From Halichoerus grypus (taxonomy: Eukaryota; Chordata; Mammalia; Carnivora; Phocidae), in contig NC_135720.1 in NCBI RefSeq assembly GCF_964656455.1, forward strand, positions 55,826,598 to 55,890,597: a DNA stretch of 64,000 nucleotides, in the 5' to 3' direction. Positions within the stretch are counted from its first letter, which is position 1; each line of letters starts with the position of its first letter. The translations under genes and the position numbers were made by a program. This document shows, in pieces, positions 44,241-57,035 of the stretch. Below the pieces are notes generated by a model. It did no database searches and was not told the origin of the DNA. It was given only the letters and a program-made list of their open reading frames with translations.

Positions 44241-45875
44241 AAACACTAAATTAATAGTCATGGTTACCTGTGTATAGAAGAGAAGAAAATGTGTTTTGGC
44301 AAGATATACAGGGATTTACAACTGTACTGGTTATGTTTTATTTCTTAAGATGAGCAGTGGATATGTGTGCATTTGTAGTAGTTTGTTTTCTACATGAGTG
44401 TTTTATAATGTTTTAATAATAAAAATAATAAAATAAAAATTTATAAAATTTACTTAATAATCTCCCTGATTAGTAACTTACTCATTACTAATTTACCAAA
44501 TATTTTTTTGAATTTTAGAAATGTTGTTTACCCACATTAGTAACCTAGATATTTTTTCCTTTGTCATTATTGTTTTACAAAGGGCATCAATTTTATTCTT
44601 TAGCACCAACTCTAGAAAACACGAGAGGAAATGTTATAATTTTAAGACACTTATATCCCATCCAAAGTCTTAAAGTTATCTTTACTTATTCTTTGATATT
44701 TTTTTAACCTGTTTGTTTTTTCTCTGTTGTCTCTGCTCTAGATTGCTTCTGTTAACTGTAAAAAAAATAACAAAATGTAGCTTTTAAAGGGACTGATTTA
44801 AAATAACTATAAAGGCAAATCAAGCACAATTAAGTGCATATAATTAAATGATTATAATAAATGGTTATGTAAGATTCATTTTATCATACATATTGCATAA
44901 TGTGACATAAGCTATTCTTTTGTTTCGTTTCCACTTTTTTGGACCTTAATTTTCAGTTAGTCATTGGCTTACATCTTATCTCCTACCATAATGGCAGAAA
45001 TTAATGGGATAAAAGTACTCTATTCAAAGACAAATTATCATTCCACTGATCTACTTCAGTAAGTGCAAATTCCCTCTGCACCCATTAAAAGGTTTAGAAC
45101 AGTAGAAAAGTGCTAGTTAACTAAAATTGTGTTTCCTTTCTTAGATCATAAAACTTTCATTTACTTCATCTGTTAAACGCTTTTGTAAATACAGTAATTT
45201 TGAAGGCTTTCAGTATTGTGTGATACATATTTTGGCATTGTAGCTATTCTGGATTTCTTCCCTGGTACTTTAATTTTGTGGTTCAGTGAGCAAAACTTTG
45301 AGTTCTCCAGGAGGACTTGTACTTAAAACAGTCAGGAGTGTACTGCCTGATGAGACATTCAATCTTTTCCCTTGATGAGGGTGTCTGGTCAGAAAAGCCC
45401 TTTTGTTTTTGAACTCAGGAAAGGTTTTAAAGAAAATTATCGCCCAGACCATAAAAAAAAACCACTATGGTTTTCCTCAGTGCTGTACAGTGTCACAATC
45501 TAATACATGTTTAGTAAATGTTTTCAGAGGTTGCTTGTGATGATGAAATTGACGTCTCTTTTTTCTTCATTTAGCCTCTGTAACTCAAACAGAATAGTAT
45601 TAGGGAATCCCATGTCAGAGTGTAAGTTAACGACAACAAAGTTTGTATCATTAAATCCTTAAAACAATTGAATGAAGTAGGTCTTAGTAAATTTCATCTT
45701 CATCATGAAAGTTTTCCAAATATTTTGAAAGAGAAGATCTTACAAAGAGTTTGTTATTTATGTCTGTGCCAGGAATACTACCTTCCAAATGTTAGTCATT
45801 TGATGAATATTTTTAATTGATTTAATTATAAATATTATCTTTTTTAATAGAATATTTGCCTTATTTTGAGCTTGG
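44241..45875. other. Non-coding AT-rich DNA without a recognised element
   Basis: Low-complexity A/T stretches at 44400-44450. No repeat or exon-like signal recognised. Confidence 0.45.
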
Positions 45876-45879
45876 GGAT

Positions 45880-46000
45880 CAGAAAGACATGAGTTTGAAT
45901 TCCAGGTATGCTACTTACCATCTGTTTGGCTCTGAGGATATTAGCTAACTTTCCTAAGCCTCTGTGGTTTCTCGTCCATAGATGAAATTACCGTCATGTT
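45880..46000 (+). mobile_element. MIR SINE, plus strand
   Basis: 'ggatcagaaagacatgagtt', 'tgaattccaggtatgctac', 'ctaactttcctaagcctctg' and 'gatgaaattaccgtcat' follow the MIR order. Confidence 0.7.
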
Positions 46001-46758
46001 GGGGACTGCTGCTACCTAGAAGACAGGATTCTGTGCCACTCCAAACATTTTGTCCTGTATTCACCCCACAAAAGTCCTACACTGGTTCCACATCATTCCT
46101 TTCCTTTAGATGAGACCAAGCCAGTTATGGTCATAGCTAGGGAATTACATATTTGTTATCAGTTAAAAACTTAATGTGTAGATCAAGGGATCATTTCAAG
46201 AAAAACTAAAATATTTTGGAATTAACTTACTGATAGCTGAAGGGAACAGAGGACTTAGTGATTTGTCCTATTTACTTAATTATCCCCAAAGTTTCCTGAT
46301 TGGCCATTAGAAAAGCAGGAAGAAAGTCAAGAGGAAAAATGTTTATTTAGTGATAGCAGGAAAGAGGAAACAATTTTCTGTTTATCTGCCAGATTAAAGA
46401 AGAACATTTTAATTTGAGGAATAAGGACTAATTACCTAATTAACAGGTCCTTTCCTATAAAGGTTTAGGCACAGAATAAATAGAAATGTTTAACTGAGCA
46501 GAAATATAGAGAGGCAGACTGAGAAGTCCTTTAATACTTCTGGGTATCTGTTTCTTCATCTATAAAATGAATAGGTTGGTTAAAATCATCCACAAAGTAT
46601 CTTTCCACTTAAATAACATAGTCTAAACCCTGATCAGGAGAATCTCTGACAGCTGGGCTTTCGAAGGCAAATCATTGTAAGGCTTTATATTTATTTATGA
46701 GAATATGTGTTTATAGATTAATATTAGTTATATTTCTATCTCTACTACCATTGAACAG
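46001..46758. other. Non-coding DNA, possible MIR trace near 46520-46600
   Basis: 'gggtatctgtttcttcatct' followed by 'ataaaatgaataggttgg' resembles the MIR 3' half. The rest is unassigned. Confidence 0.4.
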
Positions 46759-46768
46759 TAGATTTTAT

Positions 46769-46912
46769 TTTCTTTTTATTAATTATTTATTTTTAAGTAG
46801 ACTCCATGCCCAGCATGGAGCCCAATGGGGCTTGAACTCATGAACCTCAGATCAAGACCTGAGTTGAAATCAAGAGCCAGATGCTTAACTAACGGAGCCA
46901 CCCTGGTGCCCT
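46769..46912 (-). mobile_element. Short SINEC variant, minus strand
   Basis: Reverse-oriented short form: 'aagtagactccatgcccagc', 'ggggcttgaactcatgaacc', ending CACCCTGGTGCCC. Target-site duplication TAGATTTTAT at 46759-46768 and 46913-46922. Confidence 0.92.
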
Positions 46913-47214
46913 TAGATTTTATGTTTATTTTCAAAATTTATCCATTGGAAAATATATACTGTCTACTCCAAAGGATACTAAGTGGATAGAACTAATCCCT
47001 CCTCTCATCCTTTTATGGGTGTGTGTACTGGGGAGTGGTATTTTATCTTTAATACAGTGGTATTATCTGAGAAGGTAAGCCACCAAAGGGATAAAACACA
47101 GCATCAGTGTATTCAGAAAAGAACGAGACCATTTCTAGATATAAAGAAGTTGATGTCAAAATCAGAATGTAGTTGGGTTTCCACAGTTGGATGGATGAGA
47201 AAAAATTCCAGAGG

Positions 47215-47480
47215 AAGGTAAGGGCTGGAGCAAAGGCCCAGAGGCTAAGAGGCAAGGGATATATCCAAAGGTAAATAGATCAATTTGGCTGGAGTAAAAA
47301 ATCAATAGCAGAATATGAGCCTGAATGCCAGATCATATTGAAGGAATGATACATTTTAGTTTGTTTTGGTTGCCATTGGGAAGTGCTTGAAGGATTTTGA
47401 GGAAGGGATTTATGTAGTTTACGAAAAAATGACTAGAAACAGAGATGGATAGGAAAAGGGGCTGATTAGAAGAGTGAAAA
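47215..47480 (+). mobile_element. L2 LINE fragment, plus strand
   Basis: 'gctggagcaaaggcccagag', 'tttggctggagtaaaa', 'gccattgggaagtgcttgaa' and 'ggattttgaggaagggattt' in L2 order. It may extend to about 47750 with further diverged sequence. Confidence 0.65.
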
Positions 47481-47759
47481 GGTTTTTTAGAAACTATTGT
47501 TATAGTTTAAGCAATAGTCAATCAGGTTTGAAAGGAAAGGAGGAATCACTTAGACACAGAGACTAATTGCATAATGGAGGATAGGGAAAAGAAAACATGA
47601 TTCTGAAATGGCTGTAAGAACAGTAGATGTTTGAATGAAATGGAAGGTGGGATCAGCAGCTTTGTCAAGCAGATTGCTGAACATGTAAGACTAAATTCAA
47701 GAGATTTGCCCTAGAAATACTTGAGAATTATTTGCAAAGTGATAAATATTGAATAGGGT

Positions 47760-47906
47760 ATTCCATATATTTTTTTAAATTACAACATTATATGAGGTAA
47801 GAATGATTTTATTTTTAAATGAGAAAACAAACTCAGGTAGGTTACATGGGCTGCTCAAAGTCACAGGATCAGTCATCACCTACACTGAGATTCACATTCT
47901 GTTTGA
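47760..47906 (-). mobile_element. MIR SINE, minus strand
   Basis: 'aaatgagaaaacaaactcag' followed by 'gctcaaagtcacaggatcag' and 'gagattcacattctg' gives an inverted MIR. Confidence 0.55.
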
Positions 47907-47920
47907 AGTAACAGGTGTAG

Positions 47921-48089
47921 GGGTGCCTGGGTGGCTCAGTTGGTTGAGCATCTGCCTTCAGCTCAGGTCATGATCCCAGGATGAGCATAGGACTCCCTGC
48001 TCAGCAGGGGGTCTGCTTCTCCCTCTGTCCCTCACCCCTCTCTCACTCTCTCTCTCTCAAATAAATAAAATCTTAAAAAAAAAAAAAAG
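47921..48089 (+). mobile_element. SINEC with internal deletion, plus strand
   Basis: GGGTGCCTGGGTGGCTCAG head, CT-rich middle, AAATAAATAAAATCTT tail. About 30 bp are missing after 'catgatcccagga', where it jumps to 'tgagcataggactcc'. Perfect 14-bp target-site duplication AGTAACAGGTGTAG at 47907-47920 and 48090-48103. Confidence 0.97.
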
Positions 48090-48496
48090 AGTAACAGGTG
48101 TAGTATTGACTTCTTTTCAGAGACTTTTGATGAGAAAGAGAGAAATTGAGAGAATAATACCTTAATTATTTTTTTGATTTGCATGTTTGTCTTGATATAG
48201 AAGGAGAAGATGATACTAAGTGAGAATAGTTTTCTCTGCTGATGATATAAGGTTTGGAAAGAGACCAATGAAAAATGGAACCAAAGTACAAGCTGATTTA
48301 GGGAAGGAGAGGAACTACTTTTCCTTTGAGACAGGAAGGAAGTCAGAGACATGGAGTCACTGGAGTCCAAGTCAAGAAACTTGGGTGCTCTGGAGATGAG
48401 TGGAGAAATGTAAAAATTTTATGGAGTAATGAGCTGAACATTTGAATTTCTGGGAAAAATGAGAAAACCAGATGAAGGTAAATAGCATGACTTTAC

Positions 48497-49328
48497 ACAG
48501 TTGACTCTTGCACATCATAGGTGCTAGGAGTGCTGACCACTCTGGGACACTAAAAAAATCCAGGTATAACTTTGACTCTTCCAGAACTTAACTACTAATA
48601 GCCTCCTGTTGACCAGAAGCCTTACCAATAACATAAACAGTTGTTTAACACATATTTTGTATAAGTATTATATATAACATACAATATATATATGTATATT
48701 GTGTGTATATATAACCTACACAATAACATTGTGTTATTACAATAAAGCAGGCTAGAGAAAATAAAGTGCTATTAAGAAAATCGTAGAAAGAGAAAACACA
48801 TTTACAGTACTGTACTATATTTGTTAATACCATACATCAGTTTATGTCATCTGTTACAAAATGAGTTATCTCAGCCACATCAATATTGTCTTATATGATA
48901 CAAAACACTACAGATATTGTACATATTACTGACACTAGACATCAAAAATGAAAAGAAAATGTGAAAAAGGTATTAATATTTATTTACAGATATAGTGATT
49001 CATGCATTGATAATGAAGAAGCAGCAATACAATTGCTGTGTGATAGCCTAGTATAATTGATATGATTCCTTCATGGTAGCCTGGCCTATAAACTAATGAA
49101 TGAATCATAAAAATTTTTAGCATATAGTATTATAGTCATATTCATAATGCAGTATTAGAAACATTAATGTTCGACATTTCTAGGCCTCATGGTTCATCTG
49201 TGAGTTTTTTCAAATTGTCACAAATCTCCAAAAATTTTTCCAATGTATTTATTGAAAAAATAATCTGCACATAAGTGGGCCCATGCAGTTCCAACCCAGG
49301 TTGTTCAAGGCTCAAACTATAGTCAACT
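48497..49328. mobile_element. Tigger-like (TcMar) non-autonomous DNA transposon fossil
   Basis: The left end is ACAGTTGACTCTTGCACA and the right end, inverted, GTTGACTATAGTTTGAGCC, approximate terminal inverted repeats built on CAGTTGAC. Inside are 'acttaactactaatagcctc', 'gttgaccagaagccttacca', 'gcaggctagagaaaataaag' and, near the right end, 'ttcaaattgtcacaaatctc', all in the order of a MER8/Tigger-related repeat as I recall it. No transposase frame. Confidence 0.75.
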
Positions 49329-49819
49329 TCTGTGACTTTTTAAAAACAATGATTAAAATCCAAGAGGCCATATTTCCTCAAAGAATATTGCATAAGTAAA
49401 GTAGTGTTACATTACCTATAAATTAAAACTGGTATATTCAGGTCAGAGTTACTTTTACTTTGCAAAGAGTAATACATTATATTCAGAGGATTATTTAAGA
49501 CTATCATTTCTCTCTGAAGATTCTGGCAGCTCTTATAGCCTGACTGGCAGCTCTAAAGCTTATCAGTTGGAAGTGCTTTCCAAACTGAGCTCCCTAAATG
49601 AGCCATGCACATCTTTGCTTCTTTTAGTTAGCAATATAAAAAAATAGAATAAGTAAAAAAATAATGAACAATTTAAACATCTATAATAAGCTATACTTTT
49701 CATAAAATATGTACTTTTTCATCATTAAATGGTAATTATGTATACAATATAGCACAAGAACAAAGTACAGGTGTATGACTTACTGAATTATAAATTACAG
49801 AAGGATAAATCACATTAAC
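49329..49819. other. Non-coding DNA without a recognised element
   Basis: No repeat or exon-like signal recognised. Confidence 0.45.
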
Positions 49820-50570
49820 TTATGGTGGTCAGGAAACGTTTAAAGGAGGATGTGAGATGAATCAACCTTTGAATTATCTTTCAGATTTAGAAATATGAAG
49901 CTTATGGAATAAGGACTTATGAACAAAGTAGAAATGGGAGTTGTTTCTGGAACAATGAATAAACTAAATTGACTGAAAAGACTTATATAAGTGAAATGGA
50001 TATTGCTGGAAAATAGTTTGGCATTAGATATAGAAGAGAATATTCATTTATAAAATGAAGAAAATAAATTTTAAGCAGGTTTTAATGTGTTCCAAGTAGG
50101 TGTTTCAAAGATTACTTTGATGGAAGATGTGATGATCCAATATACATTAAGTGCCACTGGCCTGACCAGGCCGATGGCAGAGAGAATCGAAACAAACGAG
50201 CAAGTCATGTAAAAGAGATTTAAAAGAGGAAAGAATATTCTATTCACAAATAATATAATAAAGGCATGGAAGAATCAAAGCAATTGCTATATTCAGATAA
50301 GAATTCAAATAGAGCACAGGGAACTGTGTGGAAAATGTAGCCAAAGCTAAGATGCAAAAGGCCATGTTAAACAACTTGAAATTTATCTTGCATAAAATGG
50401 GGACTCCACAAAGTTGTTTTAAGCACAATAGGCAGAGATAAAATTAAAGGAAAGTTTCATTTGTTTGGCTGCTTGTCGTAAGGAAGTGATAGGTAAAACT
50501 TGAATTTGTCTGGATGATGAAGAAGCAGTGGCCAGTAGAGCAGAAAACTAAAGGCACAAAGCTCAGTCAG
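49820..50570 (+). mobile_element. Possible diverged L2 LINE, plus strand
   Basis: 'ggtcaggaaacgtttaaagg', 'agatgaatcaacctttgaat' and 'taagcaggttttaatgtgtt' recall the L2 3' order (ggtcagggaaggc, tgagctgag, taagcagggg), with poor conservation. Low confidence. Confidence 0.35.
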
Positions 50571-51339
50571 TATTTGGGAGAGTATTCTAGAGGATGAAAT
50601 CAAAAGCACAGGAGGACAAAGATCGTAGGATAAAAGAGTGAAACCTAAATGTTAAATTATGCAGAAGTAGAAATCAAGATCCAGATTTGTGGCCATCTGA
50701 TTAGATATAGAAATGAACAGAATTGAAAGCACCTGGTGTAGAAGTTAAGGAATTATAAAATCTCCACCCCCCCCCCAAGAAAAGGAATTATGAAATCCAC
50801 TAGTGAATAGCTCATCATGATAGCTATTTTTCATTACCCGCTGTTATTGCACAAATGACTAGGTACCAGTAGATTGTGAACAAAATGGTTGAAAAAAGGT
50901 GGCATAGACACTGGATTTCACAGACCAGAAGAAGATAAGTTATTAAAGGAGATCTGCAGAAGAACAGCCTGGAAATTGGCAACAGGGATCCAGGAAAATG
51001 CTGGACTTGATACATGAAGTATAGGAAAATGAGGATCTTCCTTGTTAGGCTGTGAAGAAGGTGATACTATCAAAAATACGTTAGGAAGTGGACAGAGAAT
51101 CCTAGCGGGTGACTGAACATGTAGAGGGATTTCTTGACAACACAAAATGAGAAAATCCTGAAAGCTATACGTCCTTTACCCATTTACCCAAAAAACACAT
51201 TCAAAAAACAATTTCAGCAGGTTCATGGGTCCTCTGACTGCCATCCACAGACATCAGTGGACAATACCAACCACTGTAGAAAGCAGCAGGTGGAGGAATG
51301 GGCCAACTCAAGGTGCTAGTATGGGAAAACCAAGGTGAC
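50571..51339. other. Non-coding DNA with a C11 run at about 50766
   Basis: No recognised element. Confidence 0.4.
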
Positions 51340-51800
51340 TGTAAGGTGTTGCGACACACATAAATTTAAAAGAAGAGGTTTAATTATCCCTGTTGAAAAT
51401 AAGGGAAGAGATTTCCCACACCTCCTTTTTCTCAGAGCATTTCCTTTAGAAAACTTTTAAGTACTGGCTCTTCTCTTTGAAATGTATGTAAATCCTTTTG
51501 AAGAGTAATCAGCCCTTTTTTTGAAAATGTCTGGGATGTCTTTTTGTGACAAATGTCTTTCTCTGTTATCTGGGAACCATCTCTTTGAAATGTAAACACC
51601 CCCTATCTCCCAGTTTCTGTAGGAGGGTGGGCACCTTGCTCACATTTTGCATAACTATCTCCTATCATAAAGATTTGAGAAGTTTGTTTTTCTCTAAATA
51701 AAGCTAGTTAGCTAGCACAGATGATAACCTCAACTACCAGGTAAGGTTAAGATAAACTGTGCATGACAAATGCTATTTTCAGGTCCTCTTGATTGAGGAT
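51340..51800 (+). mobile_element. Possible ERV LTR, plus strand
   Basis: Pyrimidine-rich sequence with 'atctcccagtttctgtagga', 'gggtgggcaccttgctcaca' and a polyadenylation-type block 'ctctaaataaagctagttag' (51693-51712) looks like the U3-R-U5 region of an endogenous retroviral LTR. Termini are not fixed and the family is not named. Confidence 0.35.
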
Positions 51801-51849
51801 AGTTATTGTATATCTTGAAAGAAACTTCTATGTAATGCATTTGTGGGGA

Positions 51850-52410
51850 AGGAAAAAAATAATTTCTTTCTACCTGTCTAGGTTCCTGGCTCAGTTTCCG
51901 ACCCCTCCCCCTGCCCCCCCATCCCCCCTAATAAAAGAGTAACAGGAGAAAAACAGATGTTCAATAGCATATATACTTCCTGTATTCATGAGGCATACCC
52001 AGGAAAACTGAGTAACTCCCCCAAATGGCTCAAGCCACCACCTTAAATACCATTTCTACTAAAAACAAAGGATCTCAGAGGAAAGGGGAGGGCAGTTATG
52101 GCAGATTACCCAGCAAAGTATGATAATCAAGGGTATGGTGGTTATACAGATTTCAGTTTCTGCCTTCTCCATTGATAGAGTTTCTAGACATTTAGACATC
52201 CTTCAGTTCCTGGTACAGAGAGTCAGACACCCTTACAAATGGGGATTTCCCTTATAGACGTAAATGTCTCTCACAAAGAAGTAACTTCTCAGTGTTTAGA
52301 GCTTTTCCTACATCTGTTGTTTCTTAAAAATAGACTAAAATAATCCTTATGCCAAAGAGACATATTTTGGGGGCAAATTCTGCTCCCCTTCAGGTTGTAT
52401 CTGCTTGGCT
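51850..52410 (-). mobile_element. ERV LTR, minus strand (copy B of the local family)
   Basis: Shares with 19305-19815 and 52925-53410 the 'aacaggagaaaaacag' type block and the right-end 'tatgccaaagagacatattt' plus 'tgggggc' block. It has an extra C-rich tract at 51900-51930. Same orientation as the two sister copies. Confidence 0.45.
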
Positions 52411-52924
52411 AATAAAAGGTTGAGATTTCTTCCTGTCTTTGCAGTCTCTTAGCAGATAGACTGTAATGCACATCACATTCTGGTTTAATGCTTATTCAAT
52501 AATAAAAGTGTTTTCTCTCTCTACTACCTTTGTGGAGAGGATTTCTGGGTTGGGAAAAGATTTTATTTTTAATTATATTTCCTCTTCAAGAGTTGGGTAA
52601 GGATTGTACATCTAAGGGACGTTAATATAACTAGTAAAAGTCAACTTTTTAATTACAATTTTTGATAAAGCTGTTACAGGAATTCTGTAAATCTTATCTA
52701 AGTGTCTTTTCAGCAATTGGTAATTGTGATGTCTGGAGCTGAGCAAGGTGACTCCAAAGTTCCTTTTAGCCCCGAAGTCTATAATTTTCTCATACTGATT
52801 TTCTTTATGGAGTAGGAAAACTTGATTCAATAAACTTCTCTCATTTCATTCATTAACACGTTATATAAAAATTTATTATTTTGTGTCAATATATATTATT
52901 TTGGTATACTAATAATTTTAGTCC

Positions 52925-53410
52925 TTAATTTATATTGTTGGGAAGGAAAACTTTCTCTTTACCTTTCAAAGATTCTTCTGGCTGGTTTAAGAATTAAATT
53001 GACGTGACACAGATTAATAAGGGAAAATGGAATTTAATTTCATACATACAAGAACCCCACATACATGAAAGGTTCAAAGACAGAACGATAAAATGAGGTA
53101 TATGCCATCCTGAGCTAAGAGTGGGATAGAATCCTGGGGCTTCAAAGGGGAGGAGGACAATTCACAGGGCAATAAGAAGAGCAGATGTTTGGTAATTATA
53201 TGTTTGCCTTACCATACAGATGGGTCACTCAGATAATATCTATCTCTGGTAATAACTCTTATTTTGAAAAAGACACCCATTTTAGATTTTTTCTAGGTAG
53301 TTGGTGGGGAGGAAAGTTTCTCTTGAGCCAGCTGGTCTCTAATGTTTTCAGCTCAAAATAGTCTACATGCCAAGTTGGCACACTTTGGAGAGACCTGTTC
53401 TTAACTCCTG
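52925..53410 (-). mobile_element. ERV LTR, minus strand (copy C of the local family)
   Basis: Shared blocks: 'ggctggtttaagaattaaat', 'cacagattaataagggaaaa', 'acaagaacccc' and 'acatgccaagttggcacact' near the right end. Lies about 515 bp from copy B in the same orientation, so the two may be the paired LTRs of one decayed element. Confidence 0.5.
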
Positions 53411-56050
53411 CAATATCGAGTATTATGCAGGTGATGATTTTCTGTGTGTATACCAGATATCAAAAAAATCGGAGGAACAGTTTTAGATTTTGAAATTTAG
53501 TTACTAATTAAATCCTCTCCCAAATATTCCTTTTTACCTGTTTATCTTTCCTTATAGCATTTTTTCCTTTTTTTTCTCTTGAAGTCTTTCCACCCCCTAC
53601 TAATTTGTTACCTACCAAAAGACTGCTTCAATGTTTCTTATATGTACAGTTCCTTGGAAACTCACACTGGTGTCTTCATTTCCTTCTGAGTAGGATTTCA
53701 GTTTCTTTCTAACCACCGTAACCTCTTGCGCTTCATTCATTTTTCTTAGGAGTCTCTCAATATGCATGCCAAACTAATGGCAAATCCTGTCTTGACCCCC
53801 ATTAACATACTTAAAATTTATTAGCTCTTCCCCTTTTGTCCAGAAGCATAGTTTTTGTTAGGCAGGGTCTCCCAGGTTCTGGCATTCTCAGCAGCAATCC
53901 TGGATAACCTGAGCACTGTGAAAGCCTGTGCTTTAAATAAAGAGTTCCAAGTTTTGCCACCATCCTGTTCAGATGAGCCACTATTTAATCTTCATTTGTT
54001 ATGGGCCTGACAGCACTAAACAAAGAGCCTCTGCTTCATATAAAAGCTTTAAAAAAAATTGTCTTAATTGACTCCTTTTGACTTGCATTGTAGCTACATC
54101 CCCCAGACAAACTACGAGAGACACAATGATTACAAAGAGAGTAGAATAGGAAATGTTTGCCACTAGAACAAGGAACATAATAAATGAGATATGGGAGCGG
54201 CCCTGAAAGGCTTTTAGGTTTGCTCTTTTCTCTTTCAAAAAGATTTCTTGTTCATTTTCAACCTCTAGTTTAAGAAGGCAAAGAAACAATGGTCTCTTAG
54301 CAATGTTTGGGAGATGACCTTTTCTGTCTTCAGTGTCTGAATAGAAAACTCAAACTCCCTAGAGCCAGAATCAAAGAAATCTTGTGGAAAAAAAACAGCA
54401 AAGCCCCTAGGCAGATCAGGCCTTGGACCATTATTTCCAGAAAGAATATATATAAACAGAAGTTCCAGAAATAACATGAAGTCAGATTTCATGAACTATT
54501 CATCATATCTGATTTAATGGGATCATTATAACTGGCATTTGGCATGTGTTAATAGCATCTAACACAGATACTTTTTTTTTCTTTTTTGACTATTGAATGA
54601 ATAATGGTCCATGCTTTAGGTTTTCTTAATGGCTCCTTAATATCAACTCTTTGGGGAAGAAAAACTGATAAAATGTATGACATTTATTTTATATTAGTAG
54701 CATGGAAAATGTGCATGTTTGTAATCAAGGTAGATGTTTACACTGCAGCTCTAATGATTTCTCATGAAAAGTGGATGGTTATAAGGAGTGCATTTCCTCA
54801 GTGAGTATCAAATGGCAGCATATTACCCAGCAATGGGAGAAAAAATACAGACACTAGGACACTATTGCTGATCTATAAAGGAAGCTGTACTTTTCAAAGA
54901 ATTCATCACTTAATGGAAGCTTTCATAAGCTACAAATTGATGGGCTAGAATTTTCCTTCTATATGTTAGAAATTATCTGCAAGAAATGCAGAGAGAAGAC
55001 ATTCTTTTGTCCCATTCTCACCTATGACTCTCCCTACAGGTACATTCTCTGTTATTTTCTAGTGTAGGAAGGGTAGAAAGAGGGCATTATTTCCTTTGGC
55101 ATCTAACCTTAAGGAAATTTCTAGATGAGCGATAATGTTGTGTCCCATCCCCTAACATTTTTCTTAGCCTCCTAATCTTGGACCATATTAACTAGAAGAC
55201 TAGATCTGCTGCTGACATCAAAGGAACTTCATGTACAGGAAAGCTCAGAATGAGATGACACATTATCAACCTAATCCAAGAGAAGGGTTGGCCCTTTTGC
55301 TGGCATAGCATATAGCATTGATATAGGTCGGAGTTAGTATGACAGTGTAGAATACAGAAATCTGTGTGACTGGAAAAGGAGCTCATTTAAAAATTGTGTT
55401 CTGTTCCCTGCTCAGATTATAAAATATGGTAACACCTGTTTCTGAATGTTTCAGTTAAATGCCGTGGACCCCCAAATTGCCTCTGGTAAGAATATTTCCT
55501 CTCTTCTTTCCTCTTATGATAATCTTGAGTCCTTCAGGGTGTACACAACTGTTATTTGGATTCATTATGCAAATGTGCATACTCTTGCTCGCCAGTACTT
55601 CCAACTCCGTGTTTCAGCAGCTTCTTTCAGAGAAAAGGAGTACTGAATTAGAATTTCCATATTGGAAAGAATCGGTTCCCTTCCTCCATGTCCCTTTCCT
55701 CTCAAAATCCTCCACATGTTTCCTGCTGGCTCCTTTTTTTCAGCTCTCATTTTTACTAGAAGCAACCAAGAGACATATATGCTTTTCAAGCCCTTTTCCC
55801 AGCCCCATAGTAAAACTAATCCCATCATTAGCAAGGGTTTTACCTCCTGCCCACCTGCAATGACCGTGCTAACACTGAAGTAGGGAGCTGGGATTCTGTT
55901 CAGCATTGCAGTTATGATCATTAACATTATTTATAATCTCTCTTGATTTCTTTCTATTGTCTCTGAAAAACAAATCGTATTAATGATTATTCCCTTGAGT
56001 ACTTCACAGATGAGCAAGAGGGAAGAAATGTTGGAATTTGCTCATTGATG
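53411..56050. other. Non-coding DNA without a recognised element
   Basis: Several open frames of 70-134 codons on both strands (for example 53999-54289 minus, 55459-55863 plus, 55565-55927 minus) show no recognisable domain. They overlap each other in opposite directions, as chance frames do. No SINE has landed between 48.1 and 56.8 kb. Confidence 0.45.
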
Positions 56051-56054
56051 ATCA

Positions 56055-56215
56055 AAATTAGGTGAGCATTCCAGTCACCTATGGAGCTTTTTTTAAAAGT
56101 ACTGTGGGATCATCTATTAAAATAGATGGGGCTCAAGCCTTTGTTTTTACCAAGTGCTTCAGGTGGTTCAGGTGCAGTGGTTACAAATCCTACATTTGGG
56201 AACCTCTATCAGTCA
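56055..56215. mobile_element. MER5-like hAT-Charlie fossil
   Basis: The left part 'gcattccagtcacctatgga' plus 'gctttttttaaaagtact' and the right part 'gtgcttcaggtggttcaggt' plus 'gggaacctct' match the inverted-repeat MER5 type (non-autonomous DNA transposon). Confidence 0.6.
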
Positions 56216-56401
56216 ATGCAATTGGTTGTAACCACAGAGATTATGTTATCCGTATTTATTTTTTTACTTCACTTTAGTAATTACTCTGTTATACTTAAAA
56301 ATTAGGTTTCAATCAAGAACAACAGTTTTATTTTCAGAGGTGTTAAAATGAGAGCATATTTTTTTCTCTAGCAAGCAAATTAGCTCCCTTGTGATTATGT
56401 T

Positions 56402-56600
56402 CTTTTTTTTTTTTTTTTTTTTTTTAACAGGTTTGTTTTTTCATGCTTGGGTTTTCTTCTCATTTTTCAGTTTTGGTGGTACCACAGGCCAGGTGTCCTA
56501 TTAATGCACCATTCTGTCCGTGACTGAATTAAACTGCTGCTTTAACTTCAGAAGAACCAGTCAGTGTGATCTTCAAGCCTCAGCAGTAACATCAGGTCTC
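56402..56600 (-). other. Possible retrocopied 3' end with poly(T), minus strand
   Basis: A T24 run at 56402-56425 is followed by non-repeat-like sequence of normal GC content. On the minus strand this reads as unique sequence ending in a poly(A), as in a 5'-truncated processed pseudogene. No AATAAA, frame or target-site duplication could be confirmed and the parent gene is not recognised. Confidence 0.25.
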
Positions 56601-56826
56601 ATCCAAATGGACATGCATGCCAATACTAGGGCAAGGAGAGTTAACTACAGTTTATACATTTTTATTAATATTTATGAATATTTAAAGAACAAATTTTAAT
56701 CTAAATGAAAGTAATATTTCATCCTTAAGGACCTGTGTGTAAACCTGTTAATAAAAATATGAATTCCTCTGAACAATCATATCACTCCACATATATAGTC
56801 TATGAAGCAAACACAGAAAAACTTTT

Positions 56827-57024
56827 TTTTTTTAAAGATTTTATTTATTTATTTGAGAGAGAGAGAATGAGACAGAGAGAGAGAGCATGAGATGGGGGAG
56901 GATCAGAGGGAGAAGCAGACTCCCTGCTGAGCAGGGAGCCTGATGCGGGACTCGATCCCGGGACTCCAGGATCATGACCTGAGCCGAAGGCAGTCGCTTA
57001 ACCAACTGAGCCACCCAGGCACCC
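56827..57024 (-). mobile_element. SINEC, young subfamily, minus strand
   Basis: Reverse-oriented SINE with 'gactccaggatcatgacctg' as at 43523 and 58929. Target-site duplication GAAAAACTTTT at 56816-56826 and 57025-57035. Confidence 0.96.
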
Positions 57025-57035
57025 GAAAAACTTTT

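Noticed and set aside
55459..55927. Opposed open frames of 134 and 120 codons
   Set aside because: They overlap on opposite strands, lack domains or a promoter, and begin and end without splice-like context.
56402..56600. Processed pseudogene of a named gene
   Set aside because: The poly(T) start is suggestive, but no frame, polyadenylation signal or target-site duplication supports it and I could not recognise a parent. Kept only as a low-confidence feature.
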